From Candidatus Methanophagales archaeon (GTDB taxonomy: Archaea > Halobacteriota > Syntropharchaeia > Alkanophagales > Methanospirareceae), in NCBI GenBank assembly GCA_023131215.1, contig JAGLZV010000150.1, forward strand, positions 1 to 6,260: DNA of 6,260 nt, written 5' to 3'. A program made the position numbers and the translations under genes. Positions 1 to 6,260 of this stretch are shown piece by piece; positions within the stretch are counted from its first letter, which is position 1, and every line of letters begins with the position of its first letter. Under the pieces are notes generated by a model, which worked only from the letters and a program-made list of their open reading frames with translations, had not been told where the DNA came from and did not search any database.

Positions 1-2
1 TA

Positions 3-1094
3 GACCTGAAGGAGAAGTATGGCGATGCGAGAAGAACAGAAATAGAGGAAATGGTGGAGTTAAGCGAGCGTGATTTTATAGAAGAGGAAGAAGTAATCCT
101 ATTTTTTACGCAACGTGATTATGTGAAGCGATTATCTGCGGATATTTTTAAGCGGCAAAGGAGAGGTGGAAAGGGACTAGCCATAATAGAAAAGAAAGAA
201 GACGATGCTATCGTCAATTTCATACGCGCTTCCACAAGGGAACGTCTCATCCTCTTTACAGAATCCGGCAGAGCATACCAGGTGAAGACATACGTAATCC
301 CTCCGAGCAGCCGGCATGCAAAAGGGAAACCTTTAGTGAATATCCCGGGGCTGAGCTTAAATCTTAAAGAAGGAGAGGCAGGAGAAGAAAAAGAAAAAAT
401 CGCAGCCTTAATTCCCATACCTGAGGACCTGGATAGGAATATAGCTGCGGGAACAAAAACACACTCGTTTATCATTTTCGCTACCAAACGGGGCGTGGTA
501 AAAAGAAGCACACTCGCTAATCTGAAGTCTATACGCATCACTGGAATCGTTGCTGTTAAGGTTGACAGGCGCAAAGGGTATTCGTTAGCTGATGTGGCTC
601 TGATAAAAGGAGTCGCTGGCGAGAAAAATGGTATAATCTTAAGCTCGAAGAACGGAAAGGCAATATTGTTCCATGAAGAGGAATTGAGGGAAATGGGCAG
701 ATATGCAGCAGGAGTACGGGGAATGAGATTGGAAAAGGGCGATGAGATAGCAAGTATTGATCCCATTGATTTGAATTCCGGTGCATCAAAAGAAATAAAA
801 AAGGTCGTTACGATAACAGAGAAAGGTTATGGTAAAAGAACGAAGTTGGATGCCTATAGAGAAACACATCGGGGCGGCAAAGGCGTGATTAGCATTAGAG
901 TTGGTGAAAAAAACGGGAAAGTGGTGTGCATAAAGCAAATAAAGAATGACGATGAACTGATGATTTCCACTTCTGACGGGATGGTCACGAAAATTTCCGC
1001 ACGGAGCATTCCCACACAGGGTAGGAATACGCACGGTGTGAGGTTAATGAATGTGGAGAAGGATGAGAAAGTGGTGGGGGTGGACGTAGTTTAA
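3..1094 (+). CDS. gyrA: DNA gyrase subunit A, C-terminal part (5' end outside window)
   Basis: GyrA is the DNA breakage and reunion subunit of gyrase, which works as A2B2 and supercoils DNA using ATP. Only the last 363 residues are here: the end of the coiled-coil/tower region and the whole C-terminal DNA-wrapping beta-pinwheel. The open frame runs in from the left edge. The ATG at 51 is internal, because the codons before it read DLKEKYGDARRTEIEE, the typical GyrA linker. The GyrA-box QRRGGKG, needed for DNA wrapping in known gyrases, is at 156-176 in the first blade. I count six blade-like repeats; the fifth carries a second similar RGGKG after GYGKRT, as is usual in GyrA. The protein ends at VVGVDVV without the acidic tail of E. 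coli GyrA. ParC usually lacks a full GyrA-box, so GyrA is favoured. The gene converges on fni. Confidence 0.95.
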   Translation, partial: DLKEKYGDARRTEIEEMVELSERDFIEEEEVILFFTQRDYVKRLSADIFKRQRRGGKGLAIIEKKEDDAIVNFIRASTRERLILFTESGRAYQVKTYVIPPSSRHAKGKPLVNIPGLSLNLKEGEAGEEKEKIAALIPIPEDLDRNIAAGTKTHSFIIFATKRGVVKRSTLANLKSIRITGIVAVKVDRRKGYSLADVALIKGVAGEKNGIILSSKNGKAILFHEEELREMGRYAAGVRGMRLEKGDEIASIDPIDLNSGASKEIKKVVTITEKGYGKRTKLDAYRETHRGGKGVISIRVGEKNGKVVCIKQIKNDDELMISTSDGMVTKISARSIPTQGRNTHGVRLMNVEKDEKVVGVDVV

Positions 1095-1098
1095 AAAA
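1093..1098 (-). terminator. Possible oligo-T terminator for fni
   Basis: On the minus strand, six consecutive T lie 38 bases past the fni stop codon and overlap the gyrA stop codon. Archaeal RNA polymerase can terminate at short T tracts without a hairpin, and I see no convincing stem here. The assignment rests on composition and position only. Confidence 0.3.
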
Positions 1099-1099
1099 T

Positions 1100-1121
1100 A
1101 CCAAATCCCAAGCACCAAATC
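1100..1121. repeat. Short direct repeat between gyrA and fni
   Basis: The octamer ACCAAATC occurs at 1100-1107 and again at 1114-1121, giving a 14-base period in the 42-base gap between the convergent stop codons. Two copies are too few to define an element, but A/C-rich strings of this kind do recur between genes in some genomes (recollection, not checked). Confidence 0.35.
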
Positions 1122-1136
1122 TCGTGGCTTTGACCT

Positions 1137-2243
1137 CTATGTTATCTTTCTCTTTTTCCTTTTCACTCGTTCAAAAACCCCCCGCTGTTCCATTATCTCC
1201 CTTGCCTTACCTGTTATTATCACCTCAGCTTCTTTCAGCTCTATCGTGGTCTTACATCCTGTTAAGAACATTGCAACCTTCAATTCTTCTCCCATCTGCT
1301 TTATTTTCTCTATTACTTTGTCTGCACTCCCATATTCCATTGCAGTTTTCATAAAGGGCAAAGCCGCACTACTCAGGTCTGCACCTAAAGCTATGCTTTT
1401 TGCAACGTCAATGCCATTTCTTATTCCTCCGGTAGCGATTACCGGAATGGGAAAAGGAAGCGCGCAGCACTCCACTATGCTTTCCACCGTTGGGATGCCC
1501 CAGTCCCAACCAAAAAGGTGGCCTAAATGCTCTCCCAATTCATCTCCTTCTGCTTTCGCACGGTATATCTCCGCGGCGGCTAAACTCGTTCCTCCTAAAC
1601 CTCCTACATCTATCGCCGATACGCCTGCCCCATGTAATATCTTCGCCATCCCGTAACTAATGCCCGCACCTGTTTCCTTTACGATCACTGGCTTTTTTAT
1701 CGCTTCACATACCTCTTTTATCGAATCCCGACAACCTCTTGCATCTACGTTCCCTTCAGGCTGAATAGCTTCCTGTAAAAAGTTGAGGTGTATTGCAATT
1801 GCATCTGCATCTATCATCTGTATAACTCGCTCAACACCTTCTATTCCTGATTCCTTCAACTGAGGAGCACCAATATTCGCATAGATAAACGAATTGGGTG
1901 CAACGTCACGAACCACACGAAAAGAATCCTCTTGCTCGATGCCTTCCAACGCGGCTCGCTGAGAACCCACGCCCATGCCCACGCCAAGAGCTTCAGCAGC
2001 TTCTGCAAGAACCTCGTTTATTCTTTTTGTCTCCGGATGTCCTCCGGTCATAGAAGCAATCATTATGGGATAATTAAGTGAAAAGCCTAAAAACTCCGTC
2101 TTCAAATCTATCTCTTCTTTATCTATTTCCGGTAACGCAACGTGAACAAGCATAACGTCTGCAAAGCAATTCGCACCCACTTCCACTTTCTTCTCTGCGC
2201 AGATCCGGAGTTGCTCTATCTTCCTCTTCGATGTTTGGGTCAT
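1137..2243 (-). CDS. fni: Isopentenyl-diphosphate delta-isomerase, type 2 (FMN-dependent)
   Basis: This enzyme interconverts isopentenyl and dimethylallyl diphosphate, feeding isoprenoid (archaeal lipid) synthesis in the cytoplasm. Type 2 enzymes use reduced FMN and Mg2+ on a TIM barrel. With the start used here the protein has 368 residues, the same as the Sulfolobus shibatae enzyme as I recall it. Motifs, numbered from this ATG: SKRKIE near residue 5, MTGGH 65-69, GVGSQR 91-96, HLNFLQE 152-158 with the proposed catalytic Gln157 and Mg-binding Glu158, QPEG 161-164, VKETGAGIS 188-196, GGLGGTS 214-220 and GGIRNGIDVAKSIALGAD 272-289 for phosphate/FMN binding. The tail is rich in Lys/Arg. The frame is open upstream to an ATG at 2313-2315 (24 more residues), but family members start just before the RK motif, so the ATG at 2241-2243 is preferred. 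No good Shine-Dalgarno precedes either. It lies on the same strand as, and downstream of, the restriction-modification genes. Confidence 0.93.
   Translation of the reverse strand: MTQTSKRKIEQLRICAEKKVEVGANCFADVMLVHVALPEIDKEEIDLKTEFLGFSLNYPIMIASMTGGHPETKRINEVLAEAAEALGVGMGVGSQRAALEGIEQEDSFRVVRDVAPNSFIYANIGAPQLKESGIEGVERVIQMIDADAIAIHLNFLQEAIQPEGNVDARGCRDSIKEVCEAIKKPVIVKETGAGISYGMAKILHGAGVSAIDVGGLGGTSLAAAEIYRAKAEGDELGEHLGHLFGWDWGIPTVESIVECCALPFPIPVIATGGIRNGIDVAKSIALGADLSSAALPFMKTAMEYGSADKVIEKIKQMGEELKVAMFLTGCKTTIELKEAEVIITGKAREIMEQRGVFERVKRKKRKIT
1145..1164 (+). terminator. Pyrimidine tract, possible gyrA terminator inside fni 3' end
   Basis: On the plus strand, 51 bases after the gyrA stop, 20 consecutive pyrimidines include runs of five and four T. 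Such T-rich tracts can stop archaeal RNA polymerase. The same bases encode most of the Lys/Arg-rich end of Fni (KRKKRK) on the other strand, so the tract may simply reflect AAA/AAG/AGA/AGG codons. Confidence 0.3.
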
Positions 2244-2332
2244 TCTTATCTTTCTATCCCTCTCCCTCACTTTTAACTTATCCCTTATTTCTTCTATTCC
2301 AATGCCATGACACATCCCCTATGTGAATAATC

Positions 2333-3079
2333 CTATCTAAACCTCAATAGGTAATACCTTTCCATCGTTGTTTTGTATAATTCGTCAAAGAAATTCTTTA
2401 TACTCAATTCTTCAAATGTATAAAGTTGGGTAAATTTTTCGCTGACCAACCCCTCATTTACAAATACTTGCACATCATCAATAATTTCAGGAGGACTTCT
2501 TTCAAAATCTACAAATAAAAGACAGACTTTTTCGTATTTCCAGGCTACATCAGTTGGACTTCCTCTTTTTGCAACAGATAAAAAGCTCAAAATATACTTC
2601 TCAAGGTTATATCTTTCGGATAGCTTTACTCGCATTTTTTTAGCTGCATCTGAATTATATCCAACCTTGGGAAGTAGATAAAGATAGCCCAAAACCATGT
2701 AGGGAAATCTATTATGGAGATTCAAAGCTTCTGCAAATATCCTTTCAAATAAGGTGTCATAATTCTTCTCGATGGAGCTCAGTTGACTCCTCACATTAAT
2801 TGCCATAATAGGTCCGACAGACACATTCCTGCCATTTTGGGGAGGTTGAACTATAATATCTTGTTCTTTCGTCTTTGGGAATCCATAAACTTTCTTATCC
2901 GTAATAATCCAACTTGGTTCTACTCGCCTCTTTAACTCTCCGATTACGTATTCATGAAGCAAGTTAATAAGCTTTTTAGACCTTATAAGACTGGTATATT
3001 CTCCCTTTCTAATAGCATCTTCATAAGTATCCTTTATCTTTTTGAGTTTACCCAATAACAATTTCCTATCAGCGGGCAT
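2333..3079 (-). CDS. Probable restriction endonuclease of a type II R-M system (unassigned family)
   Basis: I do not recognise this 248-residue protein with certainty. The restriction role rests mainly on context: its ATG lies one base after the stop codon of a DNA adenine methyltransferase, behind a strong ribosome site. It looks soluble, with no signal peptide or membrane segment. An N-terminal charged, probably helical part (about 1-55) leads to a core with KEQDIIVQPP (71-80), INVRSQLSS (94-102) and FERIFAEALNLH (111-122), which looks like the most conserved block. Further on are a hydrophobic strand with VCLLFVDF (185-192) and a C-terminal region rich in aromatic and acidic residues. Asp74 followed by a strand at 91-97 resembles the layout of a PD-(D/E)XK nuclease, but the expected (D/E)XK reads NVR, so the catalytic residues are uncertain. 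I recall similar NVRSQ-containing proteins beside Eco57I-type methylases. An accessory or specificity protein is the alternative. It is A+T-rich like its partner. Confidence 0.6.
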   Translation of the reverse strand: MPADRKLLLGKLKKIKDTYEDAIRKGEYTSLIRSKKLINLLHEYVIGELKRRVEPSWIITDKKVYGFPKTKEQDIIVQPPQNGRNVSVGPIMAINVRSQLSSIEKNYDTLFERIFAEALNLHNRFPYMVLGYLYLLPKVGYNSDAAKKMRVKLSERYNLEKYILSFLSVAKRGSPTDVAWKYEKVCLLFVDFERSPPEIIDDVQVFVNEGLVSEKFTQLYTFEELSIKNFFDELYKTTMERYYLLRFR

Positions 3080-3080
3080 T

Positions 3081-5420
3081 TTATTTTTCCTCCATGTTTA
3101 AAAGTTTGGATACAATATGGTTTATCACCTTTATCTCACCTTCAAGTTTCTTTCTCACTTCAGCTCTGATATTATTCTTTTTTGCAAATTTCATAGTCCT
3201 CATTTTTTCATGACATCTTTTACTAATATCGACAAGTTCTACATGCATATCATTATTACCGTCAAATTCGGGTATTGGGAACAGTAAAGGTCTCCTGTGA
3301 ATTGCACGAGCACCGAAAAGCCCTCTTGGTTGTAAAGGTTTTATTATTTTGCTAATTATCCCTGAGTTAAAGATAGCACTCAAATAGTATGCCTCCATCT
3401 CACTTTCAGTTTCAAAAAACCATGTCTTGACATCTACAATAAAACCTTTAGGTTTTACTTCTTTTCCATTAGCCATGAAAGAGGGTAGTGATGGCTTATC
3501 AATAACACAAGAAACCAAATTAGTACCAGTTGCGTTGTATAAAACAACGTATCTCTTAGATAGGTTCTGAGTTGTAAGGAGGTTATTGTAGTTTAATCTA
3601 TCCAATAAACTCGGAAATCGTTTTTCTGATTTTTTTGTCCTTCTTTTGCTCCAAATCGCTTCCGCTTTCTTAAGCCATTCTGCAATGCCCAGAAAATTGT
3701 TTCCTTCCAAACTACTTACGTCTAATAACTCATATCCGTTAAAAAGCTCTTTAATTGGGAGCACAACTGGACGAAATCTAACATAACCAAACGGTATCAT
3801 TTCCCAAGCTAACAGCGTGGCGTAAATAAAATCCTCTTCTACATTACCTTCTAACGCGACTCTCCACGGGTCTTTAACTATGCGAAATATCTCCTCAGAT
3901 GTTTTTACCGCAACCAGCAGGGATGGTGTGGTGTAAATAAAATCCACAAAATAAAGTGACCTTGGGAATATGCTCGCTCCTACTTTGAATTTATCATAGT
4001 AATAACTTGGTCTCGCTGAGAAATCTGGAGGAATGTATTCATGTGCTTCTGCAACCAACTCCGCTTTTGCTTCATAAAATCCCGCGCTCCTGTTGGACAA
4101 CTCACCCATAAACCTTTCCAATAACACAGGATACTCAGTTATTCCATCTTTTAATCCGATTAATACGCACGAAGGCATATTGAAAAGAGGAGTTACATCC
4201 TCCAAATCTATTATTTTAATCAATTTTACAGGAGGCTTTTTAAATTCCCTGAAGTTAATGTGGTGAATTGTTCCCGCCAATACGCTTCTCGGCATTACGA
4301 ATGCTATTATCCCGTCCCTTTTTAAGTATAAATCCGCGCATTTGCAGAAAAAAAGCGTTGCGAGTTCCATTTGTGTAAAAAGGTGGACATCTTTATTTTC
4401 GAGCAAGTGATATTTCAAAACTTCATGCTTCAAAAAGTTCTGGTAATCTTCGTTTTTCATAGACCTCATAACAACCCAAGGAGGATTGCCAACAATTATA
4501 TCGCATTTCTCAATTTTTACATTATAATCGAACAAATCAGGAATTTTCAAACTATCTTTTGTATGAACGGGTAAGGTTACCTTTTCCAAATCTTCGATAT
4601 CTTCAATAAAATCCCCGATTGCGATCAGATAATTTGCTTTTGCAATGATAGCAGCAAGTGGATTGATGTCTATGCCTGCTACGTTTTTGATAATATCGCC
4701 TATGGATACTCCCCTTTGGATAAGAATTTTTATAGCACGATAGAGAAAAGTACCAGAACCACAAGCGGGGTCTAAAATTTTGGGAATAACTTCTCCTTTT
4801 CTTTCCTCCCATAAATCAATCACTTCGTTCAGAGTAAGTTGAACAAGCCATTCTGGCGTGTAATACTCACCAGCCTTGTGCCTCTCTTTGCGTTCAACTA
4901 TATCTTCATATATTTCTCCGAAAACGTCTTCATCTATTTTAAAAAAGTCATAATCCGATAGTTCGTTGAAGATATGCAAAAATAAAACCTCCATTTTATC
5001 CTTTATTTTTGGATGGAGAAGCCATGCCGAGAAATCTTCTTCTAATATGTTTGTAATTCCTTTATCTGTAAAATATTTGCCATCAATAATTTTAGCAAGC
5101 TCATACCCGGATTTATTGTTATTAAACTTCAAATAGGTTATAATTTTGGCTAAAATGACCAAGTAAGTGTGGTCTATAAATAGAGATGAGTCAGGTTTAT
5201 CGTAAAGCATTCTAAATGTGTTTAACCAGTGGTCAAATTTCGCCTTTACATTTGGCTCGTCTTTTACTTCTTCCCAGAGGGTTCTCAGGCTTTCTTTAGA
5301 ATTTAAATATATGTGACTCGCAGAGCCAAACTTCTTGCTTAGCATCCGAGCTGATATTGGTATTGTATTCTCCATATCTTCGCTCAAGAATTTGTATATA
5401 TTATTTCTATTACTTTTCAC
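3081..5420 (-). CDS. N6-adenine DNA methyltransferase (gamma class, Eco57I/TaqI-like) with target-recognition region
   Basis: Predicted to transfer a methyl group from S-adenosylmethionine to an adenine in a specific DNA site, protecting host DNA from the adjacent endonuclease. The protein has 779 residues. Residues 1-170 are helical, with a HTYLVILAKIITYLKF block typical of the N-terminal domain of such enzymes. The catalytic domain follows: motif X GEYYTP 184-189, motif I DPACGSGTF 217-225 (SAM binding, bases 4746-4772), motif II GIDINPLA 249-256, motif IV NPPW 312-315 (catalytic) and GIIAFVMP 370-377. The order X-I-IV before a C-terminal recognition region marks the gamma class. About 480-779 is the likely recognition region, containing LQPRGLFGARAIHRRP at 696-711. 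I see no nuclease motif in it, so a fused type IIG enzyme is unlikely. The longest frame begins at GTG 5418-5420; ATG 5373-5375 (residue 16) is an alternative. No HsdS or HsdR lies next to it within the window. Confidence 0.92.
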   Translation of the reverse strand: MKSNRNNIYKFLSEDMENTIPISARMLSKKFGSASHIYLNSKESLRTLWEEVKDEPNVKAKFDHWLNTFRMLYDKPDSSLFIDHTYLVILAKIITYLKFNNNKSGYELAKIIDGKYFTDKGITNILEEDFSAWLLHPKIKDKMEVLFLHIFNELSDYDFFKIDEDVFGEIYEDIVERKERHKAGEYYTPEWLVQLTLNEVIDLWEERKGEVIPKILDPACGSGTFLYRAIKILIQRGVSIGDIIKNVAGIDINPLAAIIAKANYLIAIGDFIEDIEDLEKVTLPVHTKDSLKIPDLFDYNVKIEKCDIIVGNPPWVVMRSMKNEDYQNFLKHEVLKYHLLENKDVHLFTQMELATLFFCKCADLYLKRDGIIAFVMPRSVLAGTIHHINFREFKKPPVKLIKIIDLEDVTPLFNMPSCVLIGLKDGITEYPVLLERFMGELSNRSAGFYEAKAELVAEAHEYIPPDFSARPSYYYDKFKVGASIFPRSLYFVDFIYTTPSLLVAVKTSEEIFRIVKDPWRVALEGNVEEDFIYATLLAWEMIPFGYVRFRPVVLPIKELFNGYELLDVSSLEGNNFLGIAEWLKKAEAIWSKRRTKKSEKRFPSLLDRLNYNNLLTTQNLSKRYVVLYNATGTNLVSCVIDKPSLPSFMANGKEVKPKGFIVDVKTWFFETESEMEAYYLSAIFNSGIISKIIKPLQPRGLFGARAIHRRPLLFPIPEFDGNNDMHVELVDISKRCHEKMRTMKFAKKNNIRAEVRKKLEGEIKVINHIVSKLLNMEEK
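3089..3093 (-). promoter_or_regulatory. Strong Shine-Dalgarno (GGAGG) for the endonuclease gene, inside the methyltransferase gene
   Basis: GGAGG on the minus strand sits 9 bases before the ATG at 3077-3079 and forms part of the last codons of the methyltransferase (Asn-Met-Glu-Glu-Lys-stop). The TAA and the next ATG are one base apart. It is the clearest ribosome site in the window, confirms the endonuclease start, and suggests translation coupled to, or reinitiated after, the methyltransferase. Confidence 0.8.
5395..5409 (-). promoter_or_regulatory. Possible archaeal BRE/TATA box for the R-M operon
   Basis: Minus-strand bases read TAGAAATAA followed by TATATA (5400 to 5395), resembling an archaeal purine-rich BRE plus TATA box. 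The box centre is about 22 bases before the ATG at 5373-5375, close to the usual 26-27 for a leaderless transcript. If real, it lies inside the GTG-initiated frame and favours the shorter methyltransferase. A+T-rich sequence makes chance matches easy. Confidence 0.3.
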
Positions 5421-5447
5421 TCCTATTAAATTAGTATATTATCAAAA
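5421..5447. promoter_or_regulatory. Short divergent intergenic region between methyltransferase and mtaB
   Basis: These bases separate the outermost start codons of two divergent genes and are almost wholly A/T. TATTAAAT (5424-5431) and GTATATTA (5434-5441) are TATA-like on the plus strand, but both lie nearer to the ATG at 5448 than the usual 26-27 bases. No Shine-Dalgarno precedes that ATG, so a leaderless or very short-leader mtaB message is likely. Exact promoter boxes cannot be assigned. Confidence 0.35.
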
Positions 5448-6260
5448 ATGAACTCAATCGAATTATCTCCGGGGAGTGCAAAGACCTTTTACCTCGAAAC
5501 CTTCGGCTGCACCGCAAATGTCGGTGACACGATGAGAATACGAGCAATTTTGAAAAGCGAAGGACGTAGGATAGTAGAAGCTCGTGAAGCTGATGTTGTC
5601 ATCGTGAATACCTGCACCGTAACGAAGAGGACGGAATTAAACGTGATAAAGCGACTGAAGGAGTTGAAAGAGCAGGGTAAAGAGGTAGTTGTGGCGGGTT
5701 GTATGGCTGCGACACAGCCTGAGCTGGTAAGAAGCGTTTTAGGCGAAGATGTAACGATGGTGACACCACAGAATATTTATGGTTATAGTGAGGAACAAGG
5801 GATTGAGCTTGATTTTGATGGTGCTATTGCCGTAATTCCAACAGCAATGGGCTGTATAGGAAATTGCTCTTATTGCATCGTGAAGCGAGCGAGGGGAGAG
5901 TTGAGAAGCTACAAGCCTGAAAAGATCTGCGACGCAGTTAAAAGTGCAGTGGAAAGAGGTGCGAAAGAGATAAGAATTACCTCACAGGACTGCAGTGCAT
6001 ACGGCTGGGACAGCTTGGGTACGCTAAAACTTCCGGAGTTGTTGGAAATGATAACATCTGTGGAAGGTGATTTCAGAATAAGAGTGGGCATGATGAATCC
6101 CTTTACGGCGATTCACATCTTAGATGAACTTCTGGAAGCGTTCGATTCCGATAAAATATTCAAATTCTTTCACTTGCCTGTGCAATCAGGCGCCGACAAA
6201 GCGCTGGGTGATATGAGAAGGAATTATAAAGTTGCGGATTTCGTTGAGATAGTGAAAAGT
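5448..6260 (+). CDS. tRNA (N6-threonylcarbamoyladenosine-C2)-methylthiotransferase, archaeal MiaB/CDKAL1-like, 3' end outside window
   Basis: A radical-SAM methylthiotransferase expected to convert t6A to ms2t6A next to the anticodon of certain tRNAs. The first 271 residues are present and the frame is still open at the right edge; family members run past 400 residues, ending in a TRAM domain that would lie outside. The N-terminal domain has the three cysteines that bind the auxiliary 4Fe-4S cluster: Cys21 (ETFGCTAN), Cys56 (NTCTV) and Cys85 (AGCMA). The radical-SAM motif CxxxCxxC is at Cys136, Cys140 and Cys143 (GCIGNCSYC), followed by the typical RARG, and HLPVQSG occurs near residue 245. 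The GCxGNCSYCxxKxARG pattern points to the archaeal/eukaryotic t6A subgroup rather than bacterial MiaB (i6A) or RimO. Start: the frame is closed by TAA at 5427-5429, and this ATG is the only one before Cys21. No Shine-Dalgarno is present. Confidence 0.93.
   Translation, partial: MNSIELSPGSAKTFYLETFGCTANVGDTMRIRAILKSEGRRIVEAREADVVIVNTCTVTKRTELNVIKRLKELKEQGKEVVVAGCMAATQPELVRSVLGEDVTMVTPQNIYGYSEEQGIELDFDGAIAVIPTAMGCIGNCSYCIVKRARGELRSYKPEKICDAVKSAVERGAKEIRITSQDCSAYGWDSLGTLKLPELLEMITSVEGDFRIRVGMMNPFTAIHILDELLEAFDSDKIFKFFHLPVQSGADKALGDMRRNYKVADFVEIVKS

Noticed and set aside
51..53. ATG at 51 as the start of gyrA
   Set aside because: The frame is open to the window's left edge and the preceding codons read DLKEKYGDARRTEIEE, conserved GyrA linker sequence, so this Met is internal.
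119..766. 215-residue minus-strand open frame opposite gyrA
   Set aside because: It lies wholly antisense to well-conserved GyrA sequence, shows no recognisable motif and has no clear ribosome site; it is a shadow frame.
1246..1656. 136-residue plus-strand open frame opposite fni
   Set aside because: Antisense to conserved Fni motifs, with a composition (Pro/Ala/Ser-rich) expected from the reverse of a Gly/Ala-rich barrel.
3081..5420. Fused type IIG enzyme or type I HsdM
   Set aside because: No nuclease motif was seen in residues 1-170, and no HsdS or HsdR gene is adjacent within the window; the C-terminal region looks like a built-in recognition domain. BREX and DISARM partners are also absent from the window.
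5424..5441. Operator palindrome between the divergent genes
   Set aside because: The A/T-rich stretch looks symmetrical at first, but its reverse complement does not match over a useful length.
1..6260. tRNA, rRNA, CRISPR array or insertion sequence
   Set aside because: No cloverleaf-like sequence, no regularly spaced repeats, no transposase motifs and no terminal inverted repeats were found; nearly all bases are in the five genes.

Overview
The window looks archaeal, most likely from a methanogen-related euryarchaeal lineage (Methanosarcinales, Syntrophoarchaea or ANME-1/Methanophagales type). The isopentenyl-diphosphate isomerase is the flavin-dependent type 2 enzyme and, from memory, its motifs are very close to Methanosarcina sequences. 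The methylthiotransferase is of the archaeal/eukaryotic (CDKAL1-like) type and starts without a Shine-Dalgarno sequence. DNA gyrase subunit A fits a euryarchaeon. The taxon is an inference, not a search result.

Layout: (1) 3-1094, plus strand, the C-terminal 363 residues of gyrA; its 5' part lies outside the window. (2) 1137-2243, minus strand, fni/idi-2, convergent with gyrA across a 42-base gap. (3) 2333-5420, minus strand, a two-gene restriction-modification cassette. The upstream gene is a 779-residue gamma-class N6-adenine DNA methyltransferase with its own target-recognition region. The downstream gene is a 248-residue protein, probably the matching endonuclease, whose ATG lies one base past the methyltransferase stop codon behind a strong GGAGG site. 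(4) 5448-6260, plus strand, the first 271 residues of a MiaB-like tRNA methylthiotransferase, cut by the window end and divergent from the methyltransferase with only 28 bp between the outermost starts.

The three flanking genes are housekeeping functions: chromosome topology, isoprenoid lipid precursors and tRNA modification. The cassette between them is visibly richer in A+T, which fits an acquired accessory element inserted between core genes. Its order, methyltransferase first and endonuclease coupled behind it, suits protection before cutting. The endonuclease candidate lacks an obvious PD-(D/E)XK signature and is the least explained part of the window. No RNA genes, CRISPR arrays, insertion sequences or long non-coding stretches were seen.
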